Shown: positions 1 through 8,869 of the stretch, piece by piece
How the letters are laid out: each line of letters begins with the position of its first letter
How positions within the stretch are numbered: position 1 is the first letter of the stretch
Source: Burkholderia anthina
Lineage (GTDB): Bacteria; Pseudomonadota; Gammaproteobacteria; Burkholderiales; Burkholderiaceae
Direction of reading: 5' to 3'
DNA length: 64,000 nucleotides
Assembly (NCBI RefSeq): GCF_902498995.1
Contig: NZ_CABVLY010000020.1
Coordinates: 1 to 64,000 of the forward strand
Made by a program: the position numbers and the translations under genes
Notes under the pieces: model-generated
What the model saw: only the letters and a program-made list of their open reading frames with translations
Told to the model about the DNA's origin: nothing
The model's database searches: none

Positions 1-100
1 CATGCTGCGCGCCGCGCTGCTGAAGATCGCGGCGGGCGTCGCGCCGCCGGACCTGACCGCGGCGTCCGGCGCGCTCGGCGCGGCGCTCGACCGGGCCTGA
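1..100 (+). CDS. C-terminal end of an unidentified protein (partial)
   Basis: An open frame (codons in phase with base 2) enters from the left edge and stops with TGA at 98-100. The visible 32 residues are rich in Ala and Leu (for example LLKIAAG) and carry no recognisable motif. The codon pattern is typical of the neighbours, so a real gene tail is likely. No function can be assigned from this fragment. The 182 bases after it, up to yqgE, hold no further gene. Confidence 0.4.
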   Translation, partial: MLRAALLKIAAGVAPPDLTAASGALGAALDRA

Positions 101-282
101 CCCGCAGCGGGGCGCCTGCACGGCGGCAGCCCTTGTCGCGCGGGCCGGCAACACGCTGCCGACAGCGCCCGCGCGCGTGTTAGAGTGCCGTGTGATCCGC
201 GCGCGTCGTTGCCAGCGTCGCGCGGCGTTGCTTGTTGATCGCGGCCCGGTCAGGTCGCGGCGTCTTTGCTAAAATTCAAACC

Positions 283-861
283 ATGTCAAAGCCTTCCGAT
301 CGCATCAATCTCACCAACCAGTTCCTGATCGCCATGCCGAACATGGCGGATCCGACGTTTTCGGGAACGGTGGTCTATCTTTGCGATCACAGCGAGCGCG
401 GTGCGCTCGGCCTCGTCATCAATCGTCCCACCGACATCGATCTCGAATCGCTGTTCAACCGCATCGACCTGAAGCTCGACATCGAGCCGCTGCTGCACAT
501 TCCCGTGTACTTCGGCGGCCCGGTCCAGACCGAGCGCGGCTTCGTGCTGCACGAGCCGGTCGAGGGCGCGAACTACAACTCGTCGATGTCGGTCGACGGC
601 GGGCTCGAAATGACGACGTCGAAGGACGTGCTCGAGGCGGTCGCGACGGGCACCGGCCCGAAACGTTTCCTGCTGACGCTCGGCCATGCGGGCTGGGGGG
701 CAGGGCAGCTCGAGGAAGAGATTTCCCGCAACGGCTGGCTGACCGTGGCCGCCGATCCCCGCATCGTGTTCGACACGCCGGCCGAGGAGCGCTTCGAAGC
801 CGCGCTCGGCCTGCTCGGCGTCAGCTCGTCGATGCTGTCCGGCGAAGCAGGGCACGCATGA
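283..861 (+). CDS. yqgE: YqgE/AlgH family protein (UPF0301)
   Basis: A 192-residue protein of the YqgE/AlgH family (DUF179), a cytoplasmic family of unsettled function that is usually encoded next to yqgF. Family features are visible: an N-terminal LTNQFLIAMPNM segment, GALGLVINRP, and YFGGPV followed by RGFVLH. The ATG at 283 is chosen because family members begin close to this point; an upstream start at 232 would add 17 atypical residues. The stop overlaps the ATG of yqgF (ATGA), so the two are translationally coupled. A TAAAAT lies at 270-275, too close to the ATG to be trusted as a promoter. Confidence 0.9.
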   Translation: MSKPSDRINLTNQFLIAMPNMADPTFSGTVVYLCDHSERGALGLVINRPTDIDLESLFNRIDLKLDIEPLLHIPVYFGGPVQTERGFVLHEPVEGANYNSSMSVDGGLEMTTSKDVLEAVATGTGPKRFLLTLGHAGWGAGQLEEEISRNGWLTVAADPRIVFDTPAEERFEAALGLLGVSSSMLSGEAGHA

Positions 862-1307
862 GTGGCGCGAGCGCGCGCGATGCGACGCTCCTGGCGTTCG
901 ACTACGGCGAGAAACGGATCGGCGTCGCGATCGGCAATGCGCTGACGCGCTCGGCCCGGGCGCTCGTCGTGATTCCCAACCTGAATCGTGAGCACCGCTT
1001 CAACGCGGTCGGCGAACTGCTGGCCGAATGGCGGCCGGACGCGCTCGTCGTCGGGCTGCCGATGCATCCGGACGGCACGCCGCACGAGATGACGCAGCAG
1101 GCCAAGCGCTTCGGCAACCAGCTGAACGGCCGCTTCGGGCTGCCCGTCACGTGGGTCGACGAGCGCTATTCGTCGGTCGAGGCCGAGGCCGGGCTGCGCG
1201 AGCGCAACGTGCGCGGCCGCGCGCGGGCCGAGATCCTCGATGCGGAAGCCGCGCGCGTCATCCTTCAACAGTATCTCGATCAATTGTCCGACCATGAGCA
1301 CCATTGA
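858..1307 (+). CDS. yqgF: Holliday-junction-resolvase-like protein YqgF/RuvX
   Basis: A 149-residue RNase H-fold nuclease of the YqgF/RuvX family, linked in other bacteria to pre-16S rRNA processing. The three acidic clusters of the active site are visible: the first in FDYGEKRIGVAIG near the N-terminus, then VDERYSS, then LDAEAARVIL near the C-terminus. Length matches the family. It starts inside the yqgE stop codon and its last 14 bases overlap pyrR, so yqgE-yqgF-pyrR form a tightly packed operon. Confidence 0.92.
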   Translation: MSGASARDATLLAFDYGEKRIGVAIGNALTRSARALVVIPNLNREHRFNAVGELLAEWRPDALVVGLPMHPDGTPHEMTQQAKRFGNQLNGRFGLPVTWVDERYSSVEAEAGLRERNVRGRARAEILDAEAARVILQQYLDQLSDHEHH

Positions 1308-1821
1308 TGCCGACGCGCTCTATCGCGTCCTGCTCGACCAGATCCGCGGCGCATACGGCACGGCCTTCGCCGAACCGGGCGGCCCGCGCCTCGCCGGCAT
1401 TTACAGCGGCGGCGCATGGCTCGCCGAGCGCCTCGCGCGCGATCTCGGCGCGCCGGCGTTCGGCGTCGTGAACGTCGCGCTGCATCGCGACGACTACGCG
1501 AAGAAGGGGCTGCACAGCCAGGCGAGCCCGACGGCGCTGCCGTTCGAGGTCGACGGCGCGCGCATCGTGCTCGTCGACGACGTGCTGTACACCGGCCGCA
1601 CGGTGCGCGCCGCGCTCAACGAGCTATTCGACTACGGCCGTCCGGCCGCGGTCGAGCTGGCGGTGCTCGCCGATCGCGGCGGCCGCGAGCTGCCGGTTGC
1701 CGCGCGCTTCGCGGGCGGCACGCTCGACGTGCCGGCCGATGCGACGCTCGTGCTCGCGCGCGACGAAGCCGCGCAGCTCACGCTGCATATCGAGGCCCAC
1801 AGCGAGGCGCGCGGCGCCTGA
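1294..1821 (+). CDS. pyrR: PyrR-type phosphoribosyltransferase
   Basis: A 175-residue type I phosphoribosyltransferase. The PRPP-binding loop is clear as VLVDDVLYTGRT around residues 92-103. In Gram-positive bacteria PyrR is the UMP-sensing attenuation protein with uracil phosphoribosyltransferase activity. In beta-proteobacteria the gene lies upstream of pyrB, but RNA binding is not established from sequence. It overlaps the end of yqgF by 14 bases. No PyrR-type attenuator was recognised in the 74 bases before pyrB. Confidence 0.9.
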   Translation: MSTIDADALYRVLLDQIRGAYGTAFAEPGGPRLAGIYSGGAWLAERLARDLGAPAFGVVNVALHRDDYAKKGLHSQASPTALPFEVDGARIVLVDDVLYTGRTVRAALNELFDYGRPAAVELAVLADRGGRELPVAARFAGGTLDVPADATLVLARDEAAQLTLHIEAHSEARGA

Positions 1822-1895
1822 GCGAATCGCGAAACCGTATCCCGGGCCGCCGGTTCACGCCGCGGCCCGTTTGCATAGTTGGAATCACGCACACC

Positions 1896-2927
1896 ATGAC
1901 CACCGACACCACTGGCCGCACCGGCAATCCCGCGACGGCCGCGAGCCCCGAGCGGTTCCGCTACGGTTTCCTGAAGGGCAACCCGCAGCTCACGAAAAAC
2001 GGCGAGCTGAAACACCTGCTGTCGATCGAGGGGCTGCCGCGCTCGATCGTCAACCATATTCTCGATACGGCCGAGCAGTTCGTCAGCGTGACGGACCGCG
2101 AGGTGAAGAAGGTGCCGCTGTTGCGCGGCAAGTCGGTGTTCAACCTGTTCTTCGAGAACTCGACGCGCACGCGCACGACCTTCGAGATTGCCGCGACGCG
2201 CCTGTCGGCCGACGTGCTGAACCTGAACATCAATGCGTCGTCGACGAGCAAGGGCGAGTCGCTGCTCGACACGATCAACAACCTGTCGGCGATGCATGCC
2301 GACCTGTTCGTCGTGCGTCACGCGTCGAGCGGCGCACCGTACCTGATCGCCGAGCACTGCGCGCCGCACGTGCACGTGATCAACGCCGGCGACGGCCGCC
2401 ATGCGCACCCGACGCAGGGCCTGCTCGACATGTACACGATCCGCCACTACAAGCGCGACTTCACGAAGCTGCGCGTGGCGATCGTCGGCGACATCCTGCA
2501 TTCACGCGTCGCGCGCTCGGACATCCACGCGCTCACCACGCTCGGCGTGCCGGAAGTGCGTGCGATCGGCCCGCGCACGCTGCTGCCGGGCGGTCTCGAG
2601 CAGATGGGCGTGAAGGTGTTCCACAACCTCGACGAAGGGCTGAAGGGCGTCGACGTGATCATCATGCTGCGCCTGCAGAACGAGCGGATGAGCGGCGCGC
2701 TGCTGCCGTCCGCGCAGGAGTATTTCAAGACCTGGGGCCTGACGCCCGAGCGCCTCGCGCTCGCCGCGCCCGACGCGATCGTGATGCACCCGGGCCCGAT
2801 GAACCGCGGCGTCGAGATCGATTCGCAGGTCGCCGACGGCCCGCAATCGGTGATCCTCAACCAGGTCACGTTCGGCATCGCCGTGCGGATGGCGGTGATG
2901 GGCATCGTCGCCGGCAACAGCGACTGA
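1896..2927 (+). CDS. pyrB: Aspartate carbamoyltransferase catalytic chain
   Basis: A 343-residue aspartate transcarbamoylase that joins carbamoyl phosphate and L-aspartate in pyrimidine synthesis. The carbamoyl-phosphate motif FFENSTRTRTTFE is intact, as are SSTSKGES and HPTQGLLDMYT. The N-terminus is about 25-30 residues longer than the E. coli chain, as in the class A enzymes of Pseudomonas. There is no pyrI regulatory gene nearby. Instead the next gene is a dihydroorotase homologue without zinc ligands, which fits a PyrB/PyrC' complex. The ATG at 1896 gives MTTDTTGR. Confidence 0.95.
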   Translation: MTTDTTGRTGNPATAASPERFRYGFLKGNPQLTKNGELKHLLSIEGLPRSIVNHILDTAEQFVSVTDREVKKVPLLRGKSVFNLFFENSTRTRTTFEIAATRLSADVLNLNINASSTSKGESLLDTINNLSAMHADLFVVRHASSGAPYLIAEHCAPHVHVINAGDGRHAHPTQGLLDMYTIRHYKRDFTKLRVAIVGDILHSRVARSDIHALTTLGVPEVRAIGPRTLLPGGLEQMGVKVFHNLDEGLKGVDVIIMLRLQNERMSGALLPSAQEYFKTWGLTPERLALAAPDAIVMHPGPMNRGVEIDSQVADGPQSVILNQVTFGIAVRMAVMGIVAGNSD

Positions 2928-2988
2928 GCCCGCTTTCGCGCATCCTTGTTCAGGCATTCAACGCAATCAACGCATTCACAGACAGCGC

Positions 2989-4275
2989 ATGAAGATTCAT
3001 ATCCAAGGCGGCACGCTGATCGACCCGGTCGCCGGCACCGAACGGCAGGCCGACGTATTCGTCGCGGACGGCAAGATCGCCGCGCTCGCGGCGGCCGGTA
3101 CGGCGCCGGCCGGTTTCAACGCGGACAAGACGATCGACGCGGCGGGGCTGATCGTCGCCCCCGGCCTCGTCGACCTGTGCGCGCGGCTGCGCGAGCCGGG
3201 CTACGAGCACAAGGCGACGCTCGCGTCCGAGATGGCCGCGGCCGTCGCGGGCGGCGTCACGACCCTCGTGTGCCCGCCGGACACCGACCCCGTGCTCGAC
3301 GAGCCGGGCCTCGTCGAAATGCTCAAGTTCCGCGCGCGCAACCTGCACCAGGCGAACGTGCATCCGCTCGGCGCGCTTACCGTCGGCCTCAAGGGCGAGG
3401 TGATCACCGAGATGGTCGCGCTGACCGAATCGGGCTGCGTCGGCTTCACGCATGCGAACGTGCCGGTGCGCGACACGCAGGTGCTGCTGCGCGCGCTGCA
3501 GTACGCGAGCACCTACGGCTACACGACGTGGCTGCGTCCGCTCGACGCGTTCATCGGCCGCGGCGGCGTTGCCGCGAGCGGCGCGCTCGCGTCGCGGCTC
3601 GGGCTGTCCGGCGTGCCGGTCGCCGCCGAGACGATCGCGCTGCACACCATCTTCGAACTGATGCGCGTGACGGGCGCGCGCGTGCACCTCGCACGCCTGT
3701 CGTCGGCGGCCGGTCTCGCGCTCGTGCGCGAGGCGAAGGCCGAAGGGCTGCCCGTGACGTGCGACGTCGGCGTGAATCACGTGCATCTGATCGACGTCGA
3801 TATCGGCTACTTCGATTCGCAGTTCCGGCTCGACCCGCCGCTGCGCAGCGAGCGCGATCGCGAAGCGATCCGCGCGGCGCTCGCCGACGGCACGATCGAT
3901 GCGATCTGCTCCGATCACACGCCGGTCGACGACGACGAGAAGCTGCTGCCGTTCGCCGAAGCGACGCCCGGCGCAACGGGCCTCGAACTGCTGCTGTCGC
4001 TCACCGTGAAGTGGGCCGACGAAACCGGCACGCCGCTCGCGCAGGCGCTGCGCCGCATCACGGCCGCACCGGCCGACGTGCTGCAGCTGCCGGCCGGCCG
4101 TCTCGCCGAAGGCAGCGTGGCCGACCTGTGCGTGTTCGACCCGCGCGCGCACTGGCGCGTGGAGCCGCGCGCGCTGAAGAGCCAGGGCCACAACTCGCCG
4201 TTCCTCGGCTACGAGCTGCCCGGCTGCGTGCGTGCGACGCTCGTGGCGGGGCAGGTCGCGTTCGAGCGCCACTGA
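2989..4275 (+). CDS. pyrC': Non-catalytic dihydroorotase homologue (PyrC'/PyrX)
   Basis: A 428-residue amidohydrolase-fold protein, clearly a type I dihydroorotase homologue (GLIVAPGLVDL followed by LREPG and, later, CSDHTPVDDDEK). The first zinc site, normally H-x-H just before LREPG, reads C64-A65-R66. The HAPH loop after the catalytic Asp reads HTPV. It should therefore be unable to hydrolyse dihydroorotate. In Pseudomonas an equivalent inactive PyrC' is needed to assemble active PyrB, and the position straight after pyrB supports that role here. A working pyrC must exist elsewhere in the genome. The gene starts 61 bases after pyrB. Confidence 0.9.
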   Translation: MKIHIQGGTLIDPVAGTERQADVFVADGKIAALAAAGTAPAGFNADKTIDAAGLIVAPGLVDLCARLREPGYEHKATLASEMAAAVAGGVTTLVCPPDTDPVLDEPGLVEMLKFRARNLHQANVHPLGALTVGLKGEVITEMVALTESGCVGFTHANVPVRDTQVLLRALQYASTYGYTTWLRPLDAFIGRGGVAASGALASRLGLSGVPVAAETIALHTIFELMRVTGARVHLARLSSAAGLALVREAKAEGLPVTCDVGVNHVHLIDVDIGYFDSQFRLDPPLRSERDREAIRAALADGTIDAICSDHTPVDDDEKLLPFAEATPGATGLELLLSLTVKWADETGTPLAQALRRITAAPADVLQLPAGRLAEGSVADLCVFDPRAHWRVEPRALKSQGHNSPFLGYELPGCVRATLVAGQVAFERH

Positions 4276-4294
4276 ACCACGCCGGATCTTCGCC

Positions 4295-5152
4295 ATGATC
4301 GCTCTTCGCAAGCTGCGACTCGTTGTTCACCTGCTGCGCGGCATGGCGACCGTCGCGCTGTGCTTTTCGCGCGTGACGCCCGCGCGGCGCGCCGAGATGA
4401 CGCGTCGCTGGTCGGTCAGGATGTTGCGGATCTGCGGGATGCGCATCGTCGTCCACAACGACGGTGCGCGGCTCGATGCGAGCGCGCTCGTGGTCGGCAA
4501 TCACGTGTCGTGGCTCGATATCTACGCGATCAATGCGTGGCGGCCGACGCCGTTCGTGTCGAAGGCGGAGGTGCGGCAGTGGCCGGTCGTCGGCTGGCTC
4601 GCCGAGAAGCTCGATACCGTGTTCCTGCAGCGTGAAAAGCGCACCGAAGCGATGCGGATCATGCACGAGATGGCCGAGCGCCTGCGCCACGGCGGCTTGA
4701 TGTGCGTGTTCCCGGAGGGCACGACGTCGGACGGGCAGGCGCTGCTGCCGTTCCATGCGAACCTGTTCCAGTCGGCTGTGTCGGCCGGCTGCGCGGTGCA
4801 GCCGGTCTGCCTGATGTACGAGGACGCGCAGCAGCGGCAGTCGGTCGCGCCGGCTTATACGGGCGACCTGTCGCTCGGGAAGTCGCTCGACATGGTGTTG
4901 CGCGGCGGCCCGCTGATCGTGCATCTGTACGTGTGCGATCCGATTCCGCCGGGCGGCGATCGCCGCACCACGTCCGCCGCCGCGCGCGACGCGATCGCGG
5001 CCGCGCTCGAGACGTTGCAGGCGAAGGTCGGCAAGCCGTCGCCCGAGTCGCTCGCGGAGCTGGAGGCGCATGCCTATCCGGCGACTGAAGTCGGCGCCGG
5101 TGCGCCGCACGACGCGGCGACCGACGAACCGGTGCCGGGGCGCGAGAGCTGA
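4295..5152 (+). CDS. plsC: 1-acyl-sn-glycerol-3-phosphate acyltransferase (PlsC family)
   Basis: A 285-residue membrane-associated acyltransferase, expected to acylate lysophosphatidic acid in phospholipid synthesis. The catalytic block NHVSWLD (HX4D) and the glycerophosphate-binding block FPEGTT are both present, separated by the usual spacing. A hydrophobic N-terminal stretch probably anchors it to the inner membrane. The ATG at 4295 lies 19 bases after the pyrC' stop, which suggests cotranscription with the pyr genes. Other PlsC-like paralogues with different acyl acceptors cannot be excluded. Confidence 0.88.
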   Translation: MIALRKLRLVVHLLRGMATVALCFSRVTPARRAEMTRRWSVRMLRICGMRIVVHNDGARLDASALVVGNHVSWLDIYAINAWRPTPFVSKAEVRQWPVVGWLAEKLDTVFLQREKRTEAMRIMHEMAERLRHGGLMCVFPEGTTSDGQALLPFHANLFQSAVSAGCAVQPVCLMYEDAQQRQSVAPAYTGDLSLGKSLDMVLRGGPLIVHLYVCDPIPPGGDRRTTSAAARDAIAAALETLQAKVGKPSPESLAELEAHAYPATEVGAGAPHDAATDEPVPGRES

Positions 5153-5160
5153 AGCGTCGT

Positions 5161-5180
5161 TGCGCAGCGCGAGCTGCGCG
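5161..5180. terminator. Possible hairpin between convergent plsC and apaH
   Basis: A perfect 7-base-pair stem, GCGCAGC with GCTGCGC around a GCGA loop (5162-5179), lies in the 30 bases between the two convergent stop codons. There is no T tract, so it may be a weak or factor-assisted terminator only. Confidence 0.3.
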
Positions 5181-5182
5181 GG

Positions 5183-6022
5183 CTACTCGCCGCCCGGCGA
5201 GCGGCACGCTTCGCACTGCACCTGCGTGACCGTACGCTGTGCCGGATCGGCCGTCAGTCGCACGGCCGACAACTGATTCCCCCATACGCATCCCGAATCC
5301 AGCGCGACGACATTGTCGCGCAGCATCAGGCCGAGTGCGGCCCAGTGGCCGAACACGACCGTCACGTCCTGCGTGCGGCGACCGGGTACGTCGAACCACG
5401 GCAGGTAGCCGGGCGGCGCGCTGTCGGGGCCGCCATTCGCCTTGAACTCCATCGCACCGTCCGGCGTGCAGAACCGCAAGCGCGTGAATGCGTTGAACGC
5501 GACGCGCATCCGGTCGCGCTTCTTCAGATCCGGGCTCCATCGATTCGGCTCGTTGCCGTATAGCTGCCGCAGCGTGTCGCGCCAGTCGGGCGCGCGCAGT
5601 GCACGCTGCAGTTCGTCCGCGAGTTCGAGCGCGAGCGTGGCGTCCCATTGCGGCAGCACGCCTGCATGGACCATCAGCATTGCGTGTTCGAAGTGCGCGA
5701 ACGGACGATGACGAACCCAGTCGAGCAGCGCGTCGGCATCGGGTGCGTCGAGGATCTCGCCGATGGTATCGCCCGGGCGTTCGGCACGAATGCCTGCGGA
5801 TACCGCGAGCAGATGGAGATCGTGATTGCCGAGCACGACGGTCGCGCGCGGACCCAGGTCGACGAGCGCGCGCAGTGCGGCGAGCGAGCCCGGTCCGCGG
5901 TTGACGACGTCGCCCGCGATCCAGAAAGGCGTATCGGCCGGGGCTGAAAGCTCTTCGAACAGCGACTGGAAAGCAGAATGACAGCCTTGAATGTCGCCAA
6001 TGGCGATGGGGGTGCGGGTCAT
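5183..6022 (-). CDS. apaH: Symmetrical bis(5'-nucleosyl)-tetraphosphatase
   Basis: A 279-residue metallophosphatase that cleaves diadenosine tetraphosphate into two ADP. The three metal-binding motifs are visible: G9-D-I-Q-G-C, G37-D-V-V-N-R-G and G65-N-H-D. The C-terminal part (FGHWAALG, then LDSGCVWG) matches ApaH and separates it from general protein phosphatases. Length is typical. It faces the acyltransferase gene end to end and is divergent from the O-antigen operon. In Burkholderia this gene commonly marks one border of that locus. Confidence 0.95.
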   Translation of the reverse strand: MTRTPIAIGDIQGCHSAFQSLFEELSAPADTPFWIAGDVVNRGPGSLAALRALVDLGPRATVVLGNHDLHLLAVSAGIRAERPGDTIGEILDAPDADALLDWVRHRPFAHFEHAMLMVHAGVLPQWDATLALELADELQRALRAPDWRDTLRQLYGNEPNRWSPDLKKRDRMRVAFNAFTRLRFCTPDGAMEFKANGGPDSAPPGYLPWFDVPGRRTQDVTVVFGHWAALGLMLRDNVVALDSGCVWGNQLSAVRLTADPAQRTVTQVQCEACRSPGGE

Positions 6023-6203
6023 GAGCGGAAAGTTGTTACAAAACCTATTGCCGAGTGAAAAGCGGGCATGGCGGCAGGGCAGCCGTATGTGCCGTCGTCT
6101 GACAGTTTAACCTATTGATTTGGCAAGAAGTTTTGATGGGTCTTCGGGTTCGGAGCACTGTTTCAAGTTGTTAGCGGCATGGCTTTTGCGCAATACCGCT
6201 TCC

Positions 6204-6209
6204 TATAAT
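6204..6209 (+). promoter_or_regulatory. Candidate -10 element of the rmlB operon; content of the apaH-rmlB gap
   Basis: The 344-base gap between divergent apaH and rmlB (6023-6366) holds no gene and is richer in A+T than its surroundings. A perfect TATAAT at 6204-6209 is the best promoter element; no good -35 sits at 16-18 bases, so an activator may be needed. A start of transcription near 6216 would give a leader of about 150 bases. I could not find a convincing JUMPstart/ops motif. Confidence 0.4.
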
Positions 6210-6366
6210 CGACGCTTCCTTAACAAAATTAGCATTTCATGACTTTGGCGATCTCGGTGAACAGTTAGAATTCCCGCCTTGAGTGACGCGCAAGCTGGCG
6301 TCGTCGCTTTCAGAATCTGTGGCGGCACGTGCTCGAGGCCTGCCGTGTATGACTTAAGGGAGCCTC

Positions 6367-7428
6367 ATGATCCTGGTGACGGGCGGCGCGGGTTTTATCG
6401 GTGCCAACTTCGTACTCGACTGGCTGCGTCGATCCGACGAAGCCGTGCTCAATGTCGACAAGTTGACCTATGCGGGCAACCTCCGCACGCTGCAGTCGCT
6501 CGACGGGAGTCCGAAGCACGTGTTCGCGCGTGTCGATATTTGCGACGGCGCCGCGCTGCGCGCGCTGTTCGACGAACACCAGCCGCGCGCCGTCGTGCAT
6601 TTCGCCGCCGAGAGTCATGTCGATCGCTCGATCCACGGCCCGGCCGATTTTGTTCAGACCAATGTCGTCGGTACCTTTACGCTGCTCGAAGCCGCCCGCG
6701 CGTACTGGAACGATCTCGATGCCGCGGGCAAGAGCGCGTTCCGCTTCCTGCACGTTTCCACCGACGAAGTGTTCGGTTCGCTGTCGTCGACCGATCCGCA
6801 GTTCTCCGAAACGACGCCGTATGCGCCCAACAGCCCGTACTCGGCGACGAAGGCCGGTTCCGATCATCTCGTGCGCGCCTATCATCACACGTACGGCATG
6901 CCGACGCTGACCACGAACTGCTCGAACAACTACGGTCCGTACCAGTTCCCCGAGAAGCTGATTCCGCTGATGATCGCGAACGCGCTCGCCGGCAAGTCGC
7001 TGCCCGTGTACGGCGACGGCCAGAACGTGCGCGACTGGCTGTACGTCGGCGACCACTGCAGCGCGATTCGCGAAGTGCTCGCGCGCGGCGAACTCGGCGA
7101 AACGTACAACGTCGGCGGCTGGAACGAGAAGAAGAACCTCGAGGTCGTGCACACGCTGTGCGACCTGCTCGACCAGGCGCGTCCGAAGGCAGCCGGTTCG
7201 TATCGCGACCAGATCACCTATGTGACGGACCGTCCCGGCCACGATCGCCGCTACGCAATCGATGCGCGCAAGCTCGAGCGCGAACTCGGCTGGAAGCCCG
7301 CCGAGACGTTCGAGACCGGCCTCGCGAAGACGGTCGACTGGTATCTCGGCAACCAGGGCTGGGTCGACGAAGTCTTGTCCGGCGAGTACCGGAAGTGGGT
7401 CGAGACGAACTATGCGCAGCGCGCTTGA
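6367..7428 (+). CDS. rmlB: dTDP-glucose 4,6-dehydratase
   Basis: A 353-residue extended short-chain dehydrogenase that converts dTDP-D-glucose to dTDP-4-keto-6-deoxy-D-glucose, the second step towards dTDP-L-rhamnose. It has the NAD-binding G6-G-A-G-F-I-G, the catalytic T132-D-E and Y158-S-A-T-K162, and NCSNNYGPYQFPEKLIP, which is diagnostic for RmlB. It is the first gene of the rmlBACD set and of the whole O-polysaccharide operon. The rmlA start follows its stop by 11 bases. Confidence 0.97.
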   Translation: MILVTGGAGFIGANFVLDWLRRSDEAVLNVDKLTYAGNLRTLQSLDGSPKHVFARVDICDGAALRALFDEHQPRAVVHFAAESHVDRSIHGPADFVQTNVVGTFTLLEAARAYWNDLDAAGKSAFRFLHVSTDEVFGSLSSTDPQFSETTPYAPNSPYSATKAGSDHLVRAYHHTYGMPTLTTNCSNNYGPYQFPEKLIPLMIANALAGKSLPVYGDGQNVRDWLYVGDHCSAIREVLARGELGETYNVGGWNEKKNLEVVHTLCDLLDQARPKAAGSYRDQITYVTDRPGHDRRYAIDARKLERELGWKPAETFETGLAKTVDWYLGNQGWVDEVLSGEYRKWVETNYAQRA

Positions 7429-7439
7429 GGACTGACGTC

Positions 7440-8333
7440 ATGGCACGTAAAGGCATCGTTCTCGCGGGCGGCTCCGGCACCCGGCTGTATCCGATCACGC
7501 ATGCAGTGTCGAAGCAGTTGCTGCCGGTGTACGACAAGCCGATGATTTATTACCCGCTGTCGACGCTGATGATCGCCGGCATCCGCGACGTACTGATCGT
7601 CTCGACACCGCAGGACACGCCGCGCTTCGAATCGATGCTCGGCGACGGCAGCCAGTGGGGGATGAACATCCGGTACGCGGTGCAACCGTCGCCGGATGGT
7701 CTCGCGCAGGCGTTCACGATCGGCCGCGATTTCGTCGGCAACGATCCGTCGGCGCTGATCCTCGGCGACAACATTTTCTACGGGCACGATCTCGCGAAGC
7801 AGCTCGAGCGCGCGGACGCACAGGACGCGGGCGCGACGGTGTTCGCGTATCACGTGCACGATCCGGAGCGTTACGGCGTCGTCGAGTTCGACGACGAATT
7901 CCGCGCGCTGTCGATCGAGGAGAAGCCGGCGAAACCGCGTTCGCACTACGCCGTCACCGGTCTCTACTTCTACGACAACCGCGTGTGCGACATCGCGGCC
8001 GACATCAAGCCGTCGCCGCGCGGCGAACTCGAAATCACCGACGTCAATTCGCGCTATCTCGCGGACGGCGCGCTGAACGTCGAGATCATGGGGCGCGGTT
8101 ATGCATGGCTCGACACCGGCACGCACGATTCGCTGATCGAGGCGGCAGGCTTTATCGCGACGCTGCAGAAGCGGCAGGGGCTCATGGTCGCGTGTCCCGA
8201 GGAGATTGCGTACCGCAAGCGCTGGATCGACGAAGAGCAAGTGCTGAAGCTTGCGCAACCGCTGTCGAAGAATGCTTACGGGCAGTATCTCCGGAACCTT
8301 CTGACGAATCAGGTCGCATGGCTATCCAGGTAA
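7440..8333 (+). CDS. rmlA: Glucose-1-phosphate thymidylyltransferase
   Basis: A 297-residue nucleotidyltransferase that makes dTDP-glucose from dTTP and glucose-1-phosphate, the first step of the rhamnose pathway. The N-terminal LAGGSGTRLYP and KQLLPVYDKPMIYYPLS are textbook RmlA, as are LGDNIFYG and EEKP. The ATG at 7440 gives MARKGIVLAGG; the open frame runs further upstream but only inside rmlB. Its last 16 bases overlap rmlC. Confidence 0.97.
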   Translation: MARKGIVLAGGSGTRLYPITHAVSKQLLPVYDKPMIYYPLSTLMIAGIRDVLIVSTPQDTPRFESMLGDGSQWGMNIRYAVQPSPDGLAQAFTIGRDFVGNDPSALILGDNIFYGHDLAKQLERADAQDAGATVFAYHVHDPERYGVVEFDDEFRALSIEEKPAKPRSHYAVTGLYFYDNRVCDIAADIKPSPRGELEITDVNSRYLADGALNVEIMGRGYAWLDTGTHDSLIEAAGFIATLQKRQGLMVACPEEIAYRKRWIDEEQVLKLAQPLSKNAYGQYLRNLLTNQVAWLSR

Positions 8334-8869
8334 CGGCAACGGCGCTTCCTGAAGTCAGGATCATCGAGCCGAAGGTGTTCGGCGACGCGCGCGGCTACTT
8401 CTACGAGAGCTTCAACGGCCGCGAATTCGCGGAACTCGTCGAAACCGGCGTCGAATTCGTGCAGGACAACCATTCGCGTTCGGCGAAGGGCGTGCTGCGC
8501 GGGCTGCATTACCAGATCGAACACGCGCAGGGCAAACTCGTGCGCGTGGTCGAGGGCGAAGTGTTCGACGTCGCGGTCGACATCCGGCGCAGTTCGCCGA
8601 ATTTCGGCAAGTGGGTCGGCGTGACGCTGTCGGCCGACAACCATCGTCAGCTGTGGGTGCCGCCCGGCTTCGCGCACGGCTTCGTGGTGCTGTCGGAGGC
8701 GGCGCAGTTCCTGTACAAGACGACCGACTACTGGTTTCCCGAGCACGAGCGCAGCATTGTGTGGAACGATCCGGAGATCGGCATTCAATGGCCGTTCGAC
8801 GGCGAGCCGGTGCTGGCGGCGAAGGATGCGGCGGGCAAGCCGCTGAACGAGGCCGAAGTCTATGCGTGA
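8318..8869 (+). CDS. rmlC: dTDP-4-dehydrorhamnose 3,5-epimerase
   Basis: A 183-residue cupin-fold epimerase that inverts C3 and C5 of dTDP-4-keto-6-deoxyglucose. The RGLHYQ strand with its catalytic His, WVPPGFAHGF and the C-terminal NDPEIGIQWP are all typical. The ATG at 8318 lies inside the end of rmlA. The stop overlaps rmlD by 8 bases, so rmlA-C-D are translationally coupled. Confidence 0.96.
   Translation: MAIQVTATALPEVRIIEPKVFGDARGYFYESFNGREFAELVETGVEFVQDNHSRSAKGVLRGLHYQIEHAQGKLVRVVEGEVFDVAVDIRRSSPNFGKWVGVTLSADNHRQLWVPPGFAHGFVVLSEAAQFLYKTTDYWFPEHERSIVWNDPEIGIQWPFDGEPVLAAKDAAGKPLNEAEVYA

Noticed and set aside
270..275. TAAAAT before yqgE as a promoter
   Set aside because: It would place the transcript start at the ATG itself, and no -35 lies at proper distance.
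232..282. An upstream start for yqgE
   Set aside because: The extra 17 residues are not found in the family, and the ATG at 283 fits known members.
2950..4311. A 453-codon open frame on the minus strand
   Set aside because: It is the antisense shadow of pyrC', with Arg/His-rich low-complexity content and no family motif.
6150..6366. JUMPstart/ops element before the O-antigen operon
   Set aside because: Some fragments look similar (GTTAGCGGCATGGC), but the conserved GGCGGTAG core is not present.
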